Shown here: in pieces, positions 31,233-42,863 of the stretch | Numbering within the stretch: position 1 is the stretch's first letter | How the letters are laid out: every line of letters begins with the position of its first letter | Source: Elysia chlorotica | Taxonomy: Eukaryota > Mollusca > Gastropoda > Plakobranchidae | Direction: 5' to 3' | Length of the DNA: 64,000 bases | Assembly (NCBI GenBank): GCA_003991915.1 | Contig: RQTK01000033.1 | Coordinates: 196,897 to 260,896 of the forward strand | Made by a program: the position numbers and the translations under genes | The notes under the pieces: model-generated | The model's database searches: none | What the model was told of the DNA's origin: nothing | The model's input: only the letters and a program-made list of their open reading frames with translations

Positions 31233-32276
31233 TCTGTTTGTCTGCATGAGACATGAATCACTCTTTACATTGTACATTTTCAAATAGACACCATCTAGTG
31301 TAATATATTAATTATTATTGTACCGTGTTTTCAGCTCCATGTGTGGGGAACGAGTTCGAGTGTAAGAACGGTCACTGTATCGATGGCGACCTGTACTGCA
31401 ACGGTTCAGACAACTGCGGCGACGAGTCGGACTACTGCTTGCTCCGCGCTGGAACCATCCTTGGCATCATCATCGCTGTGGTGGTCGCTGTTGTCGTTGT
31501 GGGCATCATCGCGGGGCTGCTGCTTTACAATAGGCAGAGGAAGATTCGTCGGGAAAGGGTATCTGGATAAGGTCTAGAAATACAGTGCACTTTTTTCACA
31601 GAGATAAATTACTGATTTTTTTCTCATAATAAAAAATGTATGGTGTAAATCAGAGCAAGATTCGTCGGAAAAGAGCATGTGGATAGATTCTATTAGTATA
31701 CTATACGTTTTTACAGCAATAAATTAACATTGTTTCATAATGAAACGGGTATGTTAAAAAAAAAAAGGTATTTGATATGTGCGGGGCAGAACAGTTTTTT
31801 TTTAATGTGTATATAAAAAGTTAGGAAGAAAGGGAGAGGCTCTCAATAGTTGGTTGATTCTTTTTAATATGAATCGTATAATATGATCTAGAAATCAAAG
31901 TTCTTTTTATTTATTTTTCTTTTTTTGGTGCACCCTGTGTGTTGAGTCAGGTGTTGTCTTTTTATGCACTGTTTGCATGCCGAGTAGAACTAACCCATTG
32001 CTAGATATAGTACTATAGATGATGCATGAAACGTTTTTGGATTTTATTGGGATCAAAGGATGTTGTTTGTCAAATTTTAGTGAAAGTATAGTACTGTAGA
32101 TGATGCATGAAATATTTTTTTATTGTATTGGGATCAAACGATGCTGTTCGTCAAATGTTAGTTTTACGTTAAAAGTAGCTTGGTGTAAATAATTAATATG
32201 TAATAATAATGGTAATATTGAACAGGGCTTAATTTGAAGCTAATCCTTTCCCTATCTATCTCACTTTCTCCCTCCT

Positions 32277-32319
<43 letters not shown>

Positions 32320-34811
32320 CTCTCTCTCTCTCTCTATTTCTCCCTCCTCTCTCTTTCTCTGTTTATCTCTCTTTCTCTCTCTTTTTTTTCTTACTATGTC
32401 TCTTTCGCTCTATCCATATATCTATCTATAATATCTGTTTATTTCCGCTCTCTTTAACTCCTCCTCACATCTCTGGGTTTTTTTTTCATTTTATTTTATA
32501 AGCTAAGCGTGCGTATTTTAATAGGAACACGCCAACGAAACTCTTCCAAATGTCTACTGGTTGTGCCGGTGTTAGTATAATGTGACCGCCTGAGACAGAA
32601 GTCCTGGAATCCATAAGTCTTGAAAACTGTCCTAGCATAGCTCCTGGCTACAGGCGTGAAGCTATCAACAAACCTTTTTTTTTTTTTCAAAATAAGCATT
32701 CCAAACCAAAAATGTAAATGACCAATTTTCCCCCCTGATCTTGTTTGTTTGTTTGTTCTGTTTTGTTTGGAGGTGGGTCAATTTTATGTTTTTTGACGAT
32801 TAATCCAATCAAATGAAATCCAATTGTTTCCATTTACAAAATCATCATGTGCAACGTACCTGTATCATTTGGTCTTGATTGTGTGCATCATTGCATAATG
32901 TTTTGGATCACGTTTTCATTTTATGTTGCCATGCGCAGATTCTTTCCAGTCAGTATAGAATAGTCAGATACATCAGCTTTTTTAAAACTTTAATACTCAT
33001 TATTTTTATAATTTGACATGTAAATGTTTGGCATTTTTAACGTTATATTTTCAACTAAGCGAGACAATCACATGTGTGCATTTTTTTTATTATTCATGTT
33101 TGTATGATTTTCTATTTTTTTTTTCTGTGATGTGTTACGCCAAGGCATGGAAGCCTTGGTTTTTCCGCATGATTACAATTAAAATATTTGAGAAATCTTT
33201 GAAATTAAAAGAGATTGCATTGCCTTTGTATACGTTGTTTGCTCGTGGTCAATAATAAGTTGTACATAGAATAATTTATATAATGAATGCGTGTACTTCT
33301 TCTCTCTATCTTTCTATCTATATTTCCATTCATCTTTCCATCTATTTATCACATGCTATCCGCTTAGCTCTGAATGTTATAACAGTGTGGTTTTGAGTAC
33401 TCTCGGTGTAGGTTTAAGTGCCGTTATGTGTATTTTCCTGATTTTTGTTAACAGTTTTTTTTATTTACAATGGGATAACATTATATGAAAAATAGAAAAT
33501 AACTGTCAGCCGTGAATATTATAATTATTAAATCAATTTATAACAAGGTGAGTTACAATCTTAGAAAAAAAAAAACAATAAATTTTATACGGTGTCAAAA
33601 GATGGGAGCACGTTCAGTGGAAATACCTCTTTTCACAAAAACATTAACAAAATACCTGCCCTCAAAGTCTACAAGCTTCAGTTTGTTTCTCAACAATTCC
33701 AAGTAAAAATGTAAACAATCTACGGGTTAACATTGCTTTAAAAACTCAGTTGTTATTGTGGGCGAGAGTGATTTGTTCCAAATCCTCAAGAGCGGGCACT
33801 TATCACTTACTGTTATGTTTATGAGAGTTATTATGTTTAGAAGGGAGTAAAAATTGGGATTTGAGTTGGGTTAACGTCCAACATCAGCACAATATATGCT
33901 ATATTGTGGTCGGGATGTTTAGAGGAAAAGTTGAGGCCTCTCAGTGGGTTGTGGTCTAAGAATGCTGATTCCTCTATGACATCCTCTACTTCGGTTTCAA
34001 GACTGGTTAATTTGAAATCTTTGGATCAATTACACGTTTAGGAAAATGAATGTGGTTGGTAGTATATAACTGTTTCAAAAGTGTTATAATTATTACGATA
34101 TTTTCAAATCGTTGTGGGCAGTAAAATGTAAAAGAAAGCGTAATGCTTTTGGGGAATGTTTTTTGTTGTTTTTTTAATGTCGATAGAGCGCGGTGATTCT
34201 AGTCAAGGAGCCCTGGTCTCGAATCCCATTTGAATATGAAGTTGTTGTTGTTTTTGTTGGTTTGGTTTTTTTTCCATTTTTTCCGTTTTACAGGGGAATG
34301 CTGTGTGTTTATTTCTTCCAGCATTTCCTAATGCGTTAGGGCGCGTCCACTATTTTTTTTAGCTTTGTACAAAGATCCAAAAAGGTTTTTTTTTTGCGCT
34401 TAACAATCAAAAGGCTATGTCTTTGCTATCCTCTTTAGGGGGGGGGGGGGTCCTTACAAGTTAATACAAATTGAGCTTTATCTATAATGAACTGACTACC
34501 TGTCTCTTGTGCCGTGTTAGACAATGGTACATGTAGTAAATTTCTGTTGCTTTGGGCCTTCTTACATGAACTGACACACTCCCTCTCAATGCATGACCTA
34601 GCCTCGCCTTTTGCATGATCATCGTTGCTGTTGCATGGCGTCTACAGGGTGTGTCTGAAATGCTTTCCTCTGTGAGTGTAAGGAGCTAATGAGGTAAGAT
34701 TTTAATCAATTGGTTCTATTGCACGTAAACTCGATATAAGTAGGGTGGGGTGTGCACACGTCATAGTGTGTTATTGTGTGTGAAGGTGAAGAAATTGGTG
34801 AGGGAGTCGAT

Positions 34812-34903
<92 letters not shown>

Positions 34904-37286
34904 GTGAGAGAGTAGACAGGGATGGAGGGGGGGGGAGTCAAGTACATCATCTATTGACTCCTAATATATATTTACAAATATTAAAGAACGTAGCAGTCAT
35001 GATCAGAACTAACGCCACCTTACAATAAAATAGTTTTCTTTTAACGTTGCTCAATACCCAATCTCTCTCCCGCATCTCAATGGTGTACTTCTTTATTTCT
35101 CCCGTGCCAAACCACTGGTGACCAAACCAGGAGAAGCAGATCCTGTCGGACATGGCGCTGGAGGTGAGCCACACGAACAAGAGCTATCTTGGAGACTGGG
35201 AGCAGGGCGGGGCCAGGACCTTGTCAGACATGTCCAGTCTGGACTCGGGCTCGCTCAACCAGCACCATCACAGCAATAGCCACCACCACCACCACGCCCA
35301 CAGCAGCAGCCAGACACAGCTGCACAAGGTACACCTGGGAAGCGGCGAGCATCCCCAGCACCACAGTCTGCTCGGCAAGAGAGACGAGCAGCTCAAGCAC
35401 GGGGCGGGCGCTGCTGGAAAACAGGCGCACGGCGGCCTGGAGGGGCGTGGTCACCCTTACGACGCAGAAATGGCCTCCAAAGTTACGTATATCGTGCAAG
35501 GCGGCACAGGCTCTAGCCCCGCCTCCAGGATGTCTACGATTGACAGGTAGGCGGGACTTGAATAATGCTAGACTATCCGCGTTTGACTGAGCGTAAAATT
35601 TGAAAACAATCAGGATGTATGAAGTAGTTGGACATGTTGTTCCTTGCAATTTGTATTTCATCAAATGGATGGGGCAAATGGGTGTTTTTTCTCTATGCTG
35701 CGTTTTTCTTCTTCTTTTTTGTTGTTGTTGTTGCTGTTGTTTTTTGTTTGCTTTTTTTTGTTTTGTTGTTATTTGTTGAGTTGTTGTTTTTTTTGTCGTA
35801 TTGCCTTGATGAATTCGTCTAGCTAACAATTAAAAAAATTAGCTAGATCTTTTAACTTAAAATGAAATTATAGATTGTAATATTTTCATCAAACCTGGGC
35901 AAGGTTGTCTTAAGTCGTTGACAAAAAAAGATTTTAACGAGAAAAACATAGATTTTGATGCTTCTCAGGAACAGCTGAAGTAAAGCAATGTATCACACCT
36001 CTGTGTATAACATTATGAATGTCCTTATTCACAGGAATCCAAGTCATGACATAGAGCCTCGCCGCTCTCCGAAAAGCCCAATCAGAAGATCGAAGTCCCT
36101 AAACCTGAAAGCGCCGTTTTACTTTGATAAAGATGAATATTACAGTGACAGTGGCAGCAACTGGCAAGTAGCAGAGGAAAGTGAGATAGATAACAAGAAA
36201 CATGACGAAAAGAGTCGTAAAAGGCGGTCAACCAAGAAACCCGTTTCCCGAAGTGGATCTAGTGCCATGTACGTAAACGGCTACGTCAAACGAGACAAGG
36301 ACAAACCAAAGGCCAAATCAAAGAAAGGGAAGAAGTTGAAAAAACGAGGGAGCTCGGGCATAGAAGACAGATCCGACGATGGCTATGAATCCCCTCCTAT
36401 CGATTACGAGGATTTCAAACCTTTGGGAGCAGGCACGATGGACAGAGGAGCGGGAACTAATGGGAGAAGCGTACCTTTACACGTTGCCACTGGTTACCAG
36501 CCCCGAAGTCCCACCATTTACCTCACTCCCCCCGGAGAGGCTGCTACGGCGTTCCCTCACGTTCCCCAAAGTGGCGTGACTGACAACAGGAGAGCTACGA
36601 CATCTGGTGACGGGAAAACCCTGGTTAGCACCACAGTGCCTATAGGCCCGCCCCTGTACCATAGCCCTAAAAGCCCAGATAGTCTTTACACAAAGCCACA
36701 CAAGAAACGAGTGAGTGAGAGCTCCGGGCTTACTAACGGCGAGACTGTTGTGATAGAGACATCGCCTTCTGGAGGGACCGGACTCGCGGCTAGGCGTGAC
36801 AGTGCGCCTCTGCTGTTACACACGGTCCAACCAAGACAAACCGTGCAGCAGACACAGAGACGCGCCGACACGCCAGCTCCGCGGGGACACAATCAAAACG
36901 AGAATAATCTCCATGCTAATGTCAACCATGCGGAGCTTTCACAAGACCATGCAGCGGACGATACCATCGTAGAAACGGGGCCATTGGATAATTCAGAAAT
37001 CTTGGAGAACGTTACTACACTCGAATCTCCAACTCGTCGAAGTGCTCTCCGTGCTCGCCACCCAGATGGGTCACCGTTCCTCCTCCACACAGCCAATACA
37101 AAACAGGTGCAGGAGCAGCTCAAGGAGCACCCGGAAGATGGCGCAGATGTGCTTGATCACGTGATTAGCTTCCGTTGCTACGATTCGCCAGTGCCACGTG
37201 AGAATTTGCAACTGTTCCGGAAAAGTACGAGGCGGAGTGGGAGGAGCAGGAAGAGCGGGCGCAGCCGAGCTAGTCAGAAGAGCTAA
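29070..37286 (+). CDS. CUB-LDLa single-pass membrane protein with long cytoplasmic tail (5' partial)
   Basis: Five exons with matching phases: 29070-29315, 29989-30120, 31335-31558, 35131-35546, 36035-37286 (TAA). Order: one CUB domain, one LDL-receptor class A module, a transmembrane helix, and about 555 cytoplasmic residues. The arrangement (CUB then a membrane-proximal LDLa then TM) is that of NETO1/2, LRP12 and nematode MIG-13; NETO proteins have two CUB domains, and a first one could lie upstream. Such proteins act as co-receptors or receptor auxiliary subunits at the cell surface. The first exon needs one base from an upstream exon, so signal peptide and start are not visible. Convergent with EXOC2. 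Confidence 0.85.
30960..31050. repeat. (TTC)n microsatellite
   Basis: About 29 TTC units, followed by CT-rich DNA to 31227. Confidence 0.95.
31186..31227. repeat. (TC)n microsatellite
   Basis: CT run in the intron just before the LDLa exon. Confidence 0.9.
31335..31558 (+). CDS. LDLa module and transmembrane helix exon
   Basis: PCVGNEFECKNGHCIDG then CNGSDNCGDESDYC: six Cys and the acidic Ca-binding end (D-x-C-x-D-E-S-D) of an LDL-receptor class A repeat. It is followed at once by a helix of about 26 hydrophobic residues starting GTILGIIIAVVV, then the basic stop-transfer RQRKIRRER. The donor GTATCT follows; if the intron were kept, translation would end after three more residues (VSG). Confidence 0.95.
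31541..31690 (+). repeat. Decayed duplicate of an exon end and its donor
   Basis: The end of the LDLa-TM exon (AAGATTCGTCGGGAAAGG plus GTATCTGGATAAG) is repeated about 116 bp downstream at 31657 as AAGATTCGTCGGAAAAG then AGCATGTGGATAG. The copy's GT donor is lost, so it is not a usable splice site. Confidence 0.75.
32281..32337. repeat. (CT)n microsatellite
   Basis: CT run with one G interruption. Confidence 0.9.
32545..32615 (+). mobile_element. SINE fragment, family A
   Basis: TACTGGTTGTGCCGGTGTTA then GTATAATGTGACCGCC and GAAGTCCTGGAATCC match the body of the 12808 element. Confidence 0.65.
33860..33910 (-). mobile_element. SINE tail fragment, family A
   Basis: GAGTTGGGTTAACGTCCAAC followed by ATCAGCACAATAT and GCTATATTGTGG is the reverse of the family A 3' end. 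Confidence 0.65.
34831..34902. repeat. (GACA)n microsatellite
   Basis: About 18 GACA units after a GA run. Confidence 0.95.
35131..37286 (+). CDS. Cytoplasmic tail exons (His-rich, basic, Ser/Pro-rich)
   Basis: Exon 35131-35546 has a His-rich block (about 35260-35300) and TLSDMSSLDSGS. Exon 36035-37286 (417 residues) has RRSPKSPIRRSKSLNL, a strongly basic KSKKGKKLKKR, several S/T-P sites, and two similar pieces, APLLLHT and SPFLLHT. The end is RSGRSRKSGRSRASQKS. No enzymatic domain. The tail looks like a disordered scaffold with many possible kinase and SH3-type sites. Confidence 0.85.
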
Positions 37287-37515
37287 GTTTCTGTGCTTGG
37301 TACTAGCCTAGTGCTAAAATGTTGCTACCGCTGTCTTACAGTTTTTGCCTTTTTTTCTTCAACTGTGCTTTTAAATTGCAATGTAAGTTTAAGATAATTC
37401 GGCAGTTTACCGCGAGTGGGCAGATTTCTCATGATGCTTCAGTGGAAAAAAGTGAAGGAAAATGCAACGTATAAAAAGATCCTAATTATACATTACATTA
37501 TAATATTGAGAGGGG

Positions 37516-37596
<81 letters not shown>

Positions 37597-39088
37597 GGTG
37601 GGAAATCTTCAATTGAAAAAAATAACTGTTTTACTCTATTTATTGAAGGCACTTCAGTCCCATTCGCTTTAAAATTATAAAGGTTTCCTAGTAAAATAAT
37701 GTAACAAAGGATATTTAGCTGTAGAGGTGACATAAATCACACGCAATCAAATAAAAATGATGACACTGGTCAACGATTTTAACCAGCAATGTGTATATAC
37801 AATTATGTACAATTAAAGTTTTATAGCATGAATGCCAATCACATAACTTTGGGTGCAGGCATATCAAAATGCTTCTTAGGCATACCCTTAAGTAACAATA
37901 AATACAAATGAGCAAAAGATTTTTGTTGTTTTTTTTGTTTTTCTTTTTGGGGGGTTAACAAAATAGCTTTGCACCTTTGATTATTGAAAAATAAAAAAGA
38001 ACACTTTTCTCTACATGTATTCATCCATCAGGTGTTTTTGTAACTAAGAAAGGCTTGTCAGCCCAGTCTTTACTTTCGTTCTAAATTGTTCTTTATGTAG
38101 AAAAAGATAACATATGCGGTTAGTCCAGTGCTCCATATAAAATGTTACTATATAAGACATGTCATACAAAATTGTTCTGTAAGAACTAATGCAAAAATTA
38201 TCCGTCTCACGCATATTAATACAGAAGATAACAGCAATAGTATTGGACATGGTCTTGCAATACCAACAGTTCAGCAAAACAACTCCACAAAAGCAAACAA
38301 ATACCTAGATAATGTGGAATTAAGTTTATTGCACAAAAGCTCACATGCAATTCATCAATTTGCCAGATAACAGTGATATATTAGCAATGTGTACAAGAAC
38401 ATTAAAAAATGTAAACTGTAAAATCATGGTATTTAAATATATGCAGTACAAGATTCATTATCTTTTAATGTGAGCTTACAACAGTGACTTGACCTTTTTA
38501 TATCACAGATGCCATTTATTACCTTATTACCTTTTACCTAGTTAAAATACTAGTATTTTCCCAATGACGTCTAACCTTCAAAAAAACATAAAAACTCAAT
38601 TTGAAAGACAAATAATTTCCTCTTGGACTAATTTCTATGCAAATTTTTTTGGTCTAATTTGAACCCCCAAAAAATAAGACCTTATAGTTGAAAATGCAAA
38701 CCTTATCGTTGAAAAGACATGAAATGAATAGGACAGCACATAGTTTAGAATAAGACTAATATAGGAAAATATTCTTTAGAATGCCCTGAAAAAAAGGAAA
38801 GGAAAGAAAACCCTGCAGTATGCTTTTGACCCTAGTCACGATCTATTAATCAAGCTTTTTCTCACAACCATCGGTGTTAGCAATCTTTCCAACCATTTGG
38901 CATATTCAACACACTTCTGTTTAGATAGCTACACAGCTAAAACTATCAGCCGACCTGCAGTAGACAGAAGTCTCATCTTTATTTCTCTTTCTCCAAATCA
39001 CCCTCACTCCCCAGTCTCAGCTGTAACAGTAAAATTACTCCCTTTATTTCAGTCAAAATTAAACTGTTCCCAGTCAAGCAACACTAAA
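37287..39088. other. Convergent 3' UTR interval between the CUB-LDLa gene and EXOC2
   Basis: Stop codons of the two genes are 1.8 kb apart, tail to tail. A plus-strand AATAAA lies at 37897-37902 and several minus-strand signals are possible. A long GA run is present. No other gene seen. Confidence 0.5.
37519..37594. repeat. (GA)n microsatellite
   Basis: About 38 GA units in the probable 3' UTR of the CUB-LDLa gene. Confidence 0.95.
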
Positions 39089-42000
39089 TCAGCAGTTGGA
39101 GTCATCATTTGTTGCCATCTTCAGGGGAACTGGCTCATCCTCGGATTGAAAGCACCATAACTGAATTCTCATGCGAGCCTTGAACTGTTCCAGAAGTCCA
39201 GAGACCATTCTGTATAAACAAACAAACAAAATATATATACACAGGCTACAGCTTATAAGCACAGTAATTTGTTTTGTGCAAGGTTTTTGAAAATTCAATT
39301 CTTCTAGTCCAAGGTCCAAATATAGGGTTAATAAGGTGGGAAACCAATTCTATCACACTCTTCATTAAGGTCGAAATGTGTCTGAGTCAGGTGTTGTTAC
39401 ATACAAAGTCTACTGTATTAAGTGATTTTAGTAGGACAACTGCATTTCAAAGGTGTTTAAGGTTTTCATTTTTATGAGACATTTTCTATAATTTGGGCTG
39501 AAAAAGGTTTTCAGAAGATCTTAGACAATAAGTAATATGTAATTTTTACTATATGAACTCATCGCGATTAGCTAATTTCTTTAAGGTATTCCATTATACA
39601 TTCTAATTTTTAAAAAAGCCTTTAGTCTCGTTCCTGAAATTGCTCAGGAGATGGTTTTAAAAAGTGATGTAAAGAATTTGCTTTTCAAACGATGAATTGA
39701 AAACTAAAAATTAACCATTTCCACCACAATTTTTTTTGTACAGTGATCATTCAGACATTTCAGCTTAATCAAAACTTCAAACTCTTTGGAGACTTGATCA
39801 AAGACTGAACCAATATTGAATCTCCTAAAAAAAAGTTTATTTTAATCTCAATCAAGGGACCGTGCCTTCTAAAAAAGTAAAAATAACAGCTTGTGATATA
39901 AGTTAAAAACCAAGAAATATAAATGGTGCACATACTGTTTGCCTTCCTCTGACAGCTTGGGTATTACACCAAAAGCTTCCTTGAAACATGCGCTGAAATC
40001 AAGATTGAAACATCAAATAATGAAAAAATGAAACAAAATAATACCTTTTATAATACTTTGTCCACATGTATCACACCACACTTTTTTAAATGATATCCAA
40101 TAAGGAAATTCCCCCTAATTTTAATCTTAGAAAAGTCTTTAAAGTTTGTCTCAAGTTTCGGGTCCAAAGGTATTTCAAAGTATAACACCATCTGTTATAC
40201 TTTTAAAGACTTTTGAACTCATTGAAACTTCAGATGAAATTTATAATAATGATAAAAACATTTGAATATTGTCCTGATAAAGTCTATGCAGTTGCTAACT
40301 TGAAAAAAAGATAAAGTCTATGCAGTTGCTAACTTGAACAAAAATGTTTTAATCAATTTAGAAGCTGTACTTAAAAAGTGGAACAAATTATTTACAAGTT
40401 ATAAAAGATAAAAATTCTGAAGAAACAAGGAAATGTTATCTAGCTTTCCTTTTGATTTGATAATGTTACATTTTAAATTAGGCAAATTTGCCTGCAAAGT
40501 TATGTCCATAAATACAAATTACTAAGATCTTAAATTATAAGCTAGTGCTTAAAAGCTGTTTCAAATAGGCTCAAATAGAGTGTAAATGACCAAAACATGG
40601 TTACCTTTTGTGGTATTAGAACCATTGTCATATAGATGATTTGACACTAAAATGCTTTGCACCGCAGTCTAGTTCTATTCAGCAAAACTTCTAATACACC
40701 ACCACAGTCTAGTTCTATTCAGCAAAACTTCTATGATATGACTACTTACTCCACATGCTTTGTTGAGTAGATTCGCACTGTGCTGTGGAGGGCTTCCAGC
40801 TCGAGTTGAGCCTGATAAAGACAAAGATTTAGAAAGAATCCATGGTTTAAAAATAAAACCATTAGTCATGACAGCACATGATTAACTTATAATTTGTGGT
40901 GCCATCCTTGTTTTGATACTAGATTAGCAAATGCCCTCAATGTAATTAAAAGCATTTTATTTCACATCTATTTGTATTCATGGATGCCTAAATATACTAA
41001 AATCATAAAAAATATCAATACCTTCAACCAGTAATAATATCATATTTATACATTTCAACATACTATTCTTATAACTGTTCTAAAAACGCCCAAAACAGGA
41101 GTTTGGAAATCACAAACCGTGCATGGTAAAAAGATCACAGGAGTCAATAAAATTATATCTATTTCACTTGAAATACATAAAAATTGAGTAAACTGCTTTT
41201 ACACACGACTTAGTGTAAGATCATAAACACTTTTTACTTATTGACAAACTGACCTTTAAAGAAGTAAACCGGTTGATTGTAAATTTTTACATAAAATACA
41301 TAAAATGAATATGTAAAACAATCACTTGATTAGTCCACTCAGTCACCAAAATGCTGGTTCAAAAAAACACATACAATTTTAGCAGCCAAATGCACATACC
41401 TGGATTGCTCCACCAGCATTAAAGTCTGTGACACACTGAACGAGTCTGCATAGCTCTTCACAAACAGCTTCTGTGATCTTTTGCATGACGCGCATCACAA
41501 ATTTGGGAGAGATGCTAAATACCTACACAAAAACGAATTTATAAAGTAAGAAAAAGTAATGATAAAAGTAATAATTCTGCAATGTGTCCAAGAAGATTGA
41601 AAAATTATCTGAAATATTCTATTTTCAGTTTAATTTATAAAGTTAAAGCCAATATATGCCTTAACCTTTGTATCAATAACCTCCAGTCGAACATGTGTAA
41701 ACATAATTCAGAAATCTTTTAAACCCACAATGCTTTTTTGCTGGCTAAAACATATACTGGCATCAATTTAGTTTTATACGGGCATCAATTTAGTTTTCAA
41801 AAGTATCACAGTGCTAAAATTTGACTTTATTAAAAAAAGGGAGTATTTCAAAATTGATTAATAGTCTAGTATCATTTATTGTTCAGTGGTTGGGTATTCA
41901 GAACCATATTCAGCTCTGGTAGACAAAAGAAATGGACAGATCCAACTATAACTGCTATGCAAGGCAGCATAAAAGAAAATAGAAAACATGGAATTGCCGA

Positions 42001-42796
42001 GGGCAAAGAAGATATTTTTTTTAAATTCATTTACTTCCACCAAAGACAATTCTGGTGAGATTTAGTTTGAGATCTCTTCAATCTGAGCAAAAAGCAAATA
42101 AATTCTTACCTGGAGGGAGGAGCTAGACAATCACTTAAACTAATTGGACCTTCAAATCTGGGATACACACTAGACTAAAGTAAATGCAGTTATTGAGACA
42201 AAAGAAATATCAAGTATCGTGCGACACAAAATAGTAAGAAGAAAAAAAGCTCTTAATCATCCATATTAGATTTAGAATAAGTAAAATATAGCTTCTTACC
42301 TCAGAATGCACTTCTATAAGACTCATGATGATCTCCTTGAGGTAGTTTCTGACCCCTTGATTTTGGCCCTGCCAAGAGTGCCACGTGAAGCCACCACGAT
42401 ACAGGTTTTGTTCCATCACACCAAGGATTGGGTCTGATTTCTGCTCGATGTAGCTAGAGAACAAGCGCTGATCCAGAGCTCCATATGTATCCTGTGCTGC
42501 CTAAAAGGTTTTTTAAATTTTAAAATGTTAATAAAAAGAAACAACGGTCTTAAATTTTTGTTATGATTTGGTCAGGATTTTTATTGACAATATGCTGTCT
42601 ATTAAAATTTATGTAAATGCAATGGCAGTTAAAATTTTTAAATAAGAAAATATCCAAGTTTTCAATTTTATAGTTATAGATTTCAATACATATTTAGCAA
42701 CAAACTGTGGTTAAAATAGTACACCCACCCACCTAACCTCACCCCCTCCCTCCCTCAANNNNNNNNNNNNNNNNNNNNNNNNNNNNNNNNNNNNNN

Positions 42797-42863
<67 letters not shown>

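Larger units (their letters stand above)
31559..35130 (+). other. Intron of the CUB-LDLa gene with repeats
   Basis: Contains an approximately 85-bp tandem duplication (about 31998-32165, marked by GATGATGCATGAAA), CT runs, SINE fragments, a tRNA-like B-box region near 34195-34240 and a GACA repeat. No coding exon seen. Confidence 0.6.

Noticed and set aside
30912..31256. Poly-Ser open frame
   Set aside because: Translation of TTC and CT microsatellites in an intron.
34750..35028. Open frame with repeated TDRQ
   Set aside because: Translation of a GACA microsatellite.
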